From assembly GCF_905163445.1 (NCBI RefSeq), contig NC_053180.1, forward strand, positions 17,474,701 to 17,538,700: a stretch of DNA of 64,000 nt. The letters are read 5' to 3'. Below the pieces are notes generated by a model that saw only the letters and a list, made by a program, of their open reading frames with translations, was not told the DNA's origin and did not search any database. The translations under genes were made by a program, and so were the position numbers. Numbering within the stretch: position 1 is the stretch's first letter; every line of letters starts with the position of its first letter. This DNA is from Pararge aegeria. Taxonomy: Eukaryota > Arthropoda > Insecta > Lepidoptera > Nymphalidae. Positions 57,265-64,000 of the stretch are shown here, piece after piece.

Positions 57265-57315
57265 AATTACCCTGGTGAGATTGCAGTCAAGGGCTAACTT
57301 GTAGGAAAATAATAA
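57265..57315 (+). repeat. SINE S3 3' tail
   Basis: 'ggtgagattgcagtcaaggg' and 'ctaacttgtagg' with A-rich end. Confidence 0.7.
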
Positions 57316-57800
57316 AAATGTCGCTAGTTATACGCATAATCTACGGAGCCTCACGCTTCCTGCGTAACCAGGTCATCTCCAGAGACTTGCGCCTAGAGAG
57401 CCCCGTCTATTGTTCGCATCCCAGCTCCTGAGGGATATCGCGCCAAACCATTTGCGCTCGCTGTATACAACAGCTATTATATTACCTAGACTAGACCTAG
57501 ACCTAGTACCGCTAGACCGCCGATCGTTTTCTCGCCACTGGCTGATGGAGTCTCACTTCTGGACTTGACTTTAGTGATCAGCGGGCGTTAGAACACCAAG
57601 GACTTACCATGCCGCCGCAGACGATTCGCGAATACATTTCAGGCTAAAACGCACTGCCGCGAGAGTATCTCGATTTGACACAAGGGAACAGCCACCATCC
57701 TTTAGTTGCAAACGGTTGCGATACCACTAGAGATGGCCAACAGGGTCTACGAGATGTGATGGTGTACGTTCACCATAGAATCTCGTAACAAACAATTTAT
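57316..57800. other. GC-rich block of unknown nature
   Basis: Markedly richer in G+C than its surroundings ('agagccccgtctattgttcg', 'cgccgatcgttttctcgcca') but with stops in every frame and no exon borders. Probably a decayed mobile element. Confidence 0.4.
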
Positions 57801-58499
57801 CTTATACGCTCCTTAAAAACTTGCATCCGCTATTCTACGCCATTGCTATTCAGTTTTGCCAGGTCTCTTTTCCTTACTGGCCGACTCGTGCTCAAATCCT
57901 TTTAGTAAGTAATCTTCTTCTTTCTTCAATGAAATGAAAACGATCTTTGGTTAAACCAAACAAAATAACTGTATTTTTTTAACTCTGCAGCTTTATTAAA
58001 AGTAGTAATAGCTGGTATAAGTCACAAAATATTATTACTCCTACCGGATAGATAGTCAAAGACAGAAATTTTAAGATCTAAGTTAATTTAAAACCCATTT
58101 TAGCGCTATTAATTCTTAAGCACCATTATCTTTTATCTTCCAATAAAAACAGAATTTTGATTTCCAGAAAGACTAGAACCCATACATAAAACTACAAAAA
58201 TTTATAAACTTGCCAAAACAAAAAATTTATTGTATGCTAATATTATTATAGTTATTACATCGTTTGCATTTATTACCAATAATTACTATTAAAATATTCG
58301 GCTTAATTTATTAATAATTAAACTATGTGTGAAAATGAGAACAATAAGTTTAATGTTTTATTAAAAAGTTAAGTTTTGGATTGCCAGTTTTTTGTGACAC
58401 AACCATGGAATGTAACAAGTATGGCCCACACGCACATTAAATAATTATTTATTTGTATTGACAGTAAGTTTTAATTTTGCTTAGCAAAATGATTTCATT
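57801..58499. other. Upstream region of the third gene
   Basis: AT-rich with no TATA-like or other clear promoter element. Confidence 0.4.
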
Positions 58500-58961
58500 C
58501 GGTTATCTTCTAGTTGAAGTTGTCCTTGTCACTCACGTCTCACTTCACTCAGTCAAATTGAGGAATTGAAGTCGTCGACATTTGTTTAAAGTTTTGGAAG
58601 TTATTTAAAACTTTAACTAGCTTTAAAAGTGATGAAATAAAGTGTTTATAGCATAGGTTTAGCAGTTGTCCTAGTAGGTTTCGAAAAAACAATACGAAAA
58701 GTAGTTTAAGTGAAGTTTTTTGTGATGTTTCGTTGTGAATAACTGTTTATTGTTTTGTGTAGGTGGCTACTCGTATGTGGATCGGTTTGCCCCAATGTGA
58801 AAGTGTAATTTCGCATTAAAATTAGATCCCATTGTTTAAAACTTTCCGGGTAACTGAAGTACTGAGAAAATACCAAGTACCCAATACACCTTGCGTAAGA
58901 TATTTCATACGACTGTACGTGATGTGTTGAGTCGGTGACTTATGGTCTACCTTTAGTTCAA
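58500..58961 (+). promoter_or_regulatory. Probable promoter and 5'UTR exon of the third gene
   Basis: An arthropod initiator-like TCAGT at 58549-58553 is followed by a non-repetitive stretch without an open frame, ending in a strong donor 'gtaagt' at 58962. The next acceptor that leads to an ATG is at 60315. Start and extent are approximate; the 5'UTR role is inferred from position and the donor. Confidence 0.4.
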
Positions 58962-59549
58962 GTAAGTTTTGAATATTTATTTTTTAAATATATACATATA
59001 TATATAAATTAAATTTAAACTTTCCCGTTCAGACTCTTTTGAAAAGTTAAGCTAATTTAAACTATGCAAGTACTCAAAAGTTTTAAAAATTACTGTTATC
59101 TAATAAACACAGATAATGTTGGATTTTTATCAGCTTAAATTACATGCAGTAAGCTTGGATTGACAGTGTGTAGAATAAACGTTATAAATATTATTATTTA
59201 ACTTTTAACAAATTTTTTATCATTGGTATGAAATTTCGTAGAAATACCTATTTATGCTGTGCCTGGTTTGGTTCAAATAAAAATTGAAAACTGATGGGAT
59301 TCAAACCTGAGCTCTTTGTTTGGTGATACAGGCAGGATAATTAATTTCCCTATGCTTTCTGCTATGGCACCACTTAATTATTTATCAAAAATGCCTGCAA
59401 AGTTTTTAATTATGATTGTAACTTTTCTGCAATGATATTTCATTTTACCCAATTTTGATTTACATAGCAAACAAAATATAGTGAATTTGTGTATAATATA
59501 TCCAGAATGCAATGAATAACATGAATGAAACTATTGCCATCATCATCAA

Positions 59550-59755
59550 AAATTCAAAATTCAAAATATAAAAATGTTTTATTCATGTAGACCTTATGGC
59601 AGGCACAGGCACTTATGAAGCGTTCATACATTTAACATGTTACCACTAATGTTAGTGATGGTGATAGCTGCATTGGTGTTTTTAAAACTAAGGCTAGGAG
59701 GGTTTCAAATGCACCCTGCTCTAAGAGCCCACAACAAATTAAGCCAGGCTTTTTT
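59550..59755 (-). repeat. Repeat S5 copy, antisense
   Basis: 'aattcaaaattcaaaatata', 'acttatgaagcgttcataca', 'aaactaaggctaggagggtt'. Confidence 0.75.
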
Positions 59756-60094
59756 TTTGTTGTCACCATCTCACATTCAACTTAATGTTTAGTTACAGCA
59801 ATTCATACCCATATGCTTTTTAATCATACATGTAATTTTTAATATTATAATAGACTTTTTCTGTAAGCTTACATTTTATATAAATTTTGGACTTATTAAG
59901 AGACATCTCAAGGATTTCATCTGGTGATTTGTTAAAAAATGATATACAATTACCCTTAAATGAATTATTTATTTTATGCAGCCTAGTTAACTGCACTACA
60001 AGTTTATTTTTACTTCTAATATTAATTGTTACAGTCCACTTTCTTTTTGAATTTTGTTATATTTTTATATAAAATAAATTTTCAAATATGGCTT

Positions 60095-60298
60095 GGTCGA
60101 AGGCACAGGTGCTCCCACAATAAGAAGAGAAGAGTTAGTCTATTGTCCACCAAGCTGCCCCAGTGTGGATTGGTGGACTACATACAACTTTGAGAAAATT
60201 ATGGAGAACTCTCAGGCATGCAGTTTTCCTCACGATCTGTTCCTTCACCATTGAAGCAAGAGATATTTTTATTTCTTAAAGTGCACATAACTTACTAG
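60095..60298 (-). repeat. SINE S1 copy, antisense, abutting an exon acceptor
   Basis: 'agtgtggattggtggactac', 'gaactctcaggcatgcagtt', 'aaagtgcacataacttacta'. It stops at the T tract that precedes the coding exon at 60316. Confidence 0.85.
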
Positions 60299-60315
60299 CT
60301 TTTTTTTTTTTTCAG

Positions 60316-60371
60316 CTTCTGCGTGACAATGAATGTGCCATCAAAAGAAAATGTGGGACTTATATCTTCAG
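60316..60371 (+). CDS. Third gene, first coding exon
   Basis: Thirteen bases of 5'UTR, ATG at 60329-60331, 14 codons plus one base, donor 'gtaaac' at 60372. Confidence 0.5.
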
Positions 60372-62597
60372 GTAAACAATTTGTTTATTTGTCTTTCACT
60401 GCAAACTCAGCCTGCCACTGTCAATTAATATGGTTGCAGAATCGGGACAAAAATCATTGAACTGAACTAAACTGATAGGTATAAAAGCAGTGCCATCTTT
60501 TTCACACTATGTTTGTAGAAAGCACTATTTTTAAACATATTCTCTTAGCTATGCCACAAATAATTGTTTTTTTTTTAAATGATCATACTATATTAGCCCT
60601 TGACTGCAATCTGGATGATAAGATGATAGCATGCTAATGTAGTTAGGGATATCATAGAAACTGCACTGACATTCATTGCTTACACCTGATGTCAGTGATA
60701 AATCTTTGTTACCTTGTCTCCTCTTTTAAGTAATTTTAATGACCCCTATCTCCACCTTTGCAAGCGGTGTGGAGACAGAGTTCAAGTCCAGGCATGTACC
60801 ACTAACTTTTCAGAGTTATGTTTTATTAAAAAAAATAAAAAATATCACTTGCATAAAACACTTACGCACACTCACACCCACTCACACTCATTCATGCTGT
60901 TGTGAATATCGTAACTGATTGTTTTGTATATGTAGTACTTGCACCTATTGCTTTATTGTCACAGTTTATATTTGTAAGCTAGATTTAGCCTTATTTTAGT
61001 AATAAGATAAACCTATACCCAAAATTATTTGTAACGCTGTTGGAGTACTAATAAATAAATAAATATTTATTTTAAACAGTGAAGGGAAAACATCAGTGAA
61101 GTCTACCAATCCGCACTTGGCCAGTGGTGGAAGACGGCCTAAACCGTTCTCATTCTGAGGGGAGACCCGTGCCCTGTAGTAGGCTGGTAATGGGGTTCAT
61201 ATGATATCTTTAACTTTGCATTAGTCTTTTATAACCTTGGGCAAGGGTTTCATAAACTATTTACCGTTGAGTTTTCACTCGGCTTGCTAAATTTAGAGGA
61301 AGTGTACACACAATACAGTAAATATTCAAGTCAGTAATAGAAAATAGGTGAAGGCTACGTCTGGTGATCAAACCAAGGCATTATAACAATAAATTATTCT
61401 ATTTTAAGTTGAATACTAACAAACAGATGTACCGGTAAGTCAATAGATTGGTCATGGAACAATAGAGCACATTCTTCAAATGCCACATTTATCAAACCTC
61501 CGTCACTTAACGGACAGGCTGAATGGTTATCTGTCTAAATGCCGTTGAGCGTGATCTTTACGGCGCGACTTAGATTTTGGGGCTTATGGGCGATTGTATA
61601 GGTGTGAGTGGTATTCAGAAACTCCTACGTACAAGAGACTGTTTTATTGATCATGAACAAAACTGGTTCGATTTCCGTCAATTTTTGAATTTTCTTTGGT
61701 CTGGTCAAAGTCATGCCACCAAGAGATTTAGCGTTCCAGTACGATGGTCGAGTCACTACAAACAGACATACTTGACGTTTCAAAAGTGCTTATAAAGGCC
61801 TACTACATGAAATAAATGAATTTTGAATTTTTTGATGTCGCGTATAAATCGATTAGGGGTTCGGTGTAACTGTTATACCACCTTACAAGTTAGCTCGTTA
61901 CCATCTTAGACTGCATCATCACTGGTGAGATTGGAGTAAAGTTCTTAATTGTAGTGGAATAAAAGAAAAGCCCCAGAACTGAAGAGGACTAAAACATAAC
62001 TATTTTCAAACGAACCATCTACTAGTTTCATATATTTTAAAAGTGCGTTAAGTTACTTCAAGTCGTATTATTTTCTACCACCAGAATCGCTTAACAGAAA
62101 CCGGACGCTACGCAAGGCCCTAATTGTAAATGTAGATTACGGGAAAATTTACGGAGCGAAGTTTTTTTTCGTGGTAAGAACTGTCTGGTTGAAGAGGCGC
62201 GTTGCCTTTAACCAACTAAAATCGGATAACAAAAGGCGCGGAGGTAGCGAGGGTGAAGCGCGAAAAATACGTAAAACTACCACATACAAGTTTCACAGTG
62301 AGCGCTTGAGTGTGAAGAGGCTTGAGTAGAAGTAGTGAGAAGAGGAAGAGTATTTCAAAAATATGGCTCCGCCTTTAAATGATTGCTTCTAAAACTACGA
62401 TCTTCGTATCGTATCGGATCGTTAGTAGTTCTGATGGTCATTATATTAGAAGACATCTTACTCCACCTCAAAGCTTTAACTAACCCAAGTGATGCCCCCA
62501 GTGGATTTTGATCTCGTGATGATGAAATGATTTCTTTCTTTATTTTTATGATTGAAACTCTCTCTTGTAGGCGATGGATTTATTGCCATTGTCTCAG
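60316..62597 (+). CDS. Third gene, N-terminal coding exons (3' part outside window)
   Basis: Exon 60316-60371 (T-tract plus 'ttcag' acceptor, donor 'gtaaac') holds ATG at 60329 and encodes MNVPSKENVGLISS. It leaves phase 1 and joins exon 62571-62597 (acceptor 'tctcttgtag', donor 'gtaggt', 27 bases, phase 1 to 1), which encodes GDGFIAIVS. The joined peptide is only 23 residues, so the family cannot be recognised. Support is the matching phases across a 2.2-kb intron, the good splice sites and an upstream candidate 5'UTR exon. The rest of the gene must lie right of the window; a weak candidate follow-on exon is at 63890-63913. It could instead be a chance pairing. Confidence 0.5.
60565..60650 (-). 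repeat. SINE S3 fragment, antisense
   Basis: 'attagcccttgactgcaatc' and 'agatgatagcatgctaatgt'. Confidence 0.6.
61075..61210 (+). repeat. SINE S1 fragment
   Basis: 'gtctaccaatccgcacttgg' to 'ggctggtaatggggttcata'. Confidence 0.8.
61670..61975 (+). repeat. SINE S3 copy split by an S4 insertion
   Basis: 'tctttggtctggtcaaagtc', 'gatttagcgttccagtacga' on the left; 'gatgtcgcgtataaatcgat', 'atcttagactgcatcatcac' on the right. Confidence 0.75.
61747..61833 (+). repeat. 5'-truncated S4 copy nested in S3
   Basis: 'gagtcactacaaacagacat' to 'aaatgaattttgaatttttt'. The S3 text 'gatg' occurs on both sides (61743-61746, 61834-61837), consistent with a short target duplication. Confidence 0.75.
62571..62597 (+). 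CDS. Third gene, 27-base microexon
   Basis: Phase 1 to phase 1, acceptor 'tctcttgtag', donor 'gtaggt'; nine codons. Being symmetric, it could be skipped without shifting the frame. Confidence 0.45.
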
Positions 62598-63157
62598 GTA
62601 GGTAATTGCGAATTTGGTTAATTCCATATTTGATTTTCGAAAGAGTAGTAAAACTATAAAGTTTACGCGGTTTATGGAGGCTTTGCTACTAACGGCCCAT
62701 ATACGTCTCATGTCCTTATATCGCACCGCACGATTCGCCTTGGTAGCTAAAGGATCTGTACCTTTTGATACCTCCATAACGGGATGCGGAAGCGCAAAAG
62801 CTGTTTCATTGTGTTGCAACCTCTAGTTTTTCAAAACTGGGTTAGATCTATTTATTATATATATGGTTTGGTCTGTAGGATTTCCACTCGAGAGATGTGC
62901 GTTTTGTACGCTGGATACGTCCATCCATCAAGTTGGTTCCACCTTCGACTAAGCTTTATCCGACTAAATGTGGTCCTCTTTCTGGCATAGTCTAGCCAAC
63001 TGCCCGGTCTTGAGCGTCCGGCTTTTTAAGTCTCGAATCTGCATTCACGGTGTCTAGCGCGTTCTGGAAGATCATCTTTACTTCGGGGAGTGTGCTCGAA
63101 AATTTTTCGATCTCGTTCACGATTCACGCCCTCCCGAGTTCTGTGTTTCCTTACTCT
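62598..63157. other. Intron sequence of the third gene
   Basis: Moderately GC-rich patches (62700-62820, 63000-63150) look like decayed repeats. No exon is supported. Confidence 0.4.
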
Positions 63158-63262
63158 TACGTCCTGGGTATCTTTAAAACAAGAGTTAATAGGCATCTTC
63201 TAGGCATCATTCACCACGTCCCATCTTAGAACACATCTGCACTTTGTATCAGTTGAGATTGT
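63158..63262 (+). repeat. Repeat R copy
   Basis: 'tcctgggtatctttaaaaca' to 'cacatctgcactttgtatca', parallel to 57029-57125. Confidence 0.7.
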
Positions 63263-63629
63263 GGTAAATCGCTGATCTATAACCAATAATAAAATTAAAA
63301 AAAACATTGCGATTTTAGCCTCCAGGGTCGGCAGTACAATCACGTCCTTGGCAACACTTGCTATTTTAATACATGTAGACAAGCGGTGTGGATTGGTTTA
63401 GGTTAGGTAAATAAATATAAGAAAGCCATGATGATTAGAAAACTAGTAAGGAGAATTAGTAAGTAGAACTTTTCTGAAAAACCTCTTCCTGTTTATACGA
63501 CAATCCACTCTTAAGGAATTTTATTGTAGCTCTTTGGTTTTAGGGAAAGTCCAAGTCTTAAATTCCATGCAGGGACTCTAAAATATAGTGCCCTTATATC
63601 ATTGCTTATTGGGGGCTGGATGGAAAATG

Positions 63630-63745
63630 TTATCAGCATTATCAACTCATTACCAGCCCACTATAGGGTATGGGTTTCTCCTCTTAGAATCAGAAGATTT
63701 TAGGCCGTAGTACTATAGTGGGCCGGTAATGGGTTGATATGATGA
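63630..63745. repeat. S1 3' end in fold-back arrangement
   Basis: 63641-63666 ('atcaactcattaccagccca' onward) pairs with 63713-63738 ('ctatagtgggccggtaatgg' onward) with about three mismatches. Two S1 3' ends face each other across about 46 bases. Confidence 0.85.
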
Positions 63746-64000
63746 AAGTAAGTGATATCAAGTTTGTTCTTAGCTATGACTACATCAGTAACGTACGTGT
63801 TGGTTACGCTTAATCGGTGTGAACGACCAGGAAATCATATTACTGAAGGTCATACTTTAATAACAAAACATATTTCTTCGTATACATCTGCAGCGAGCAC
63901 GAAACGAATTGCTTTGGGTAAAAATTAATCCCCAAAACTTCAAGTCTCTTTGGATAATCTATAACTTTAGTTAGTCATATCTAAAGTGCAAGGAAAGCAA
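63746..64000. other. No gene seen at right edge
   Basis: A possible small exon at 63890-63913 ('tacatctgcag' acceptor, 'ggtaaaaa' donor) would be in phase with the microexon, but the donor is weak. Confidence 0.25.

Noticed and set aside
58570..58580. Downstream promoter element after the TCAGT initiator
   Set aside because: The gtcgtcg text lies at about +20 from the initiator, not the +28 spacing required.

Overview
The window looks like nuclear DNA from a lepidopteran insect (butterfly or moth). It is AT-rich, genes are split into short exons with GT-AG introns, and the space between is filled with interspersed repeats whose text I recognise from butterfly and moth genomes. Three of these are tRNA-headed SINE families, and there are also RTE/Jockey-like LINE tails, hAT-type and other terminal-inverted-repeat MITEs, and Helitron-like ends. 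There are no bacterial operons, CRISPR arrays or rRNA/tRNA genes. Almost all longer open frames are chance frames or pieces of mobile elements.
Three host genes can be read, all on the + strand. (1) 928-7275: the 3' part of an FBXO33-like F-box protein gene. Six or seven exons join in phase and the encoded text resembles the C-terminal half of vertebrate FBXO33; the F-box exons lie to the left of the window. (2) 45948-55101: a complete six-exon coding region for a predicted 386-residue four-transmembrane protein with a long Pro/Tyr-rich cytoplasmic tail carrying two PPxY motifs. I do not recognise the gene. (3) About 58500 to the right edge: the start of a third gene, with a probable 5'UTR exon, a short first coding exon and a 27-base microexon that join in phase.
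Layout. 1-7.3 kb is FBXO33 exons, with introns full of LINE, SINE and MITE debris and a three-unit tandem partial duplication of an FBXO33 exon. 7.3-22.2 kb is AT-rich and unusually poor in mobile elements; it could hold a long 3'UTR or regulatory DNA. 22.2-45.9 kb is intergenic and repeat-dense, with an isolated CCAAT-plus-NRF1-like promoter patch at 27.3 kb. 45.9-55.2 kb is the four-TM gene, its introns heavily invaded. 55.2-58.5 kb is intergenic, and 58.5-64 kb is the third gene.
Repeat labels used below: S1 = SINE ending near 'ggttgatatgatgatgatg'; S2 = SINE containing 'cgcttactttggggctaga'; S3 = SINE containing 'gctagttaccaccctac' and 'caagggctaacttgta'; S4 = element containing 'gtagagtcactacaaacag' and ending in an 'aaatgaattttga' tail; S5 = element containing 'agctttagttttaagttta'; X = MITE with 'gggcaggagacaa' inverted ends; P = dispersed repeat with 'gaggaggtt' and 'cgaattgacaac' motifs; R = 'cctgggtatctttaaaa' repeat; N = 'tcgccatgtttatttctg' repeat; Y = a 135-base repeat present twice. 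The four-TM and third genes are not functionally linked to FBXO33 by anything visible here. Several elements are caught nested with target duplications or an empty site, and the window holds a striking set of perfect short-loop hairpins, several of them inside SINE heads. I found no clear novel multi-gene system.
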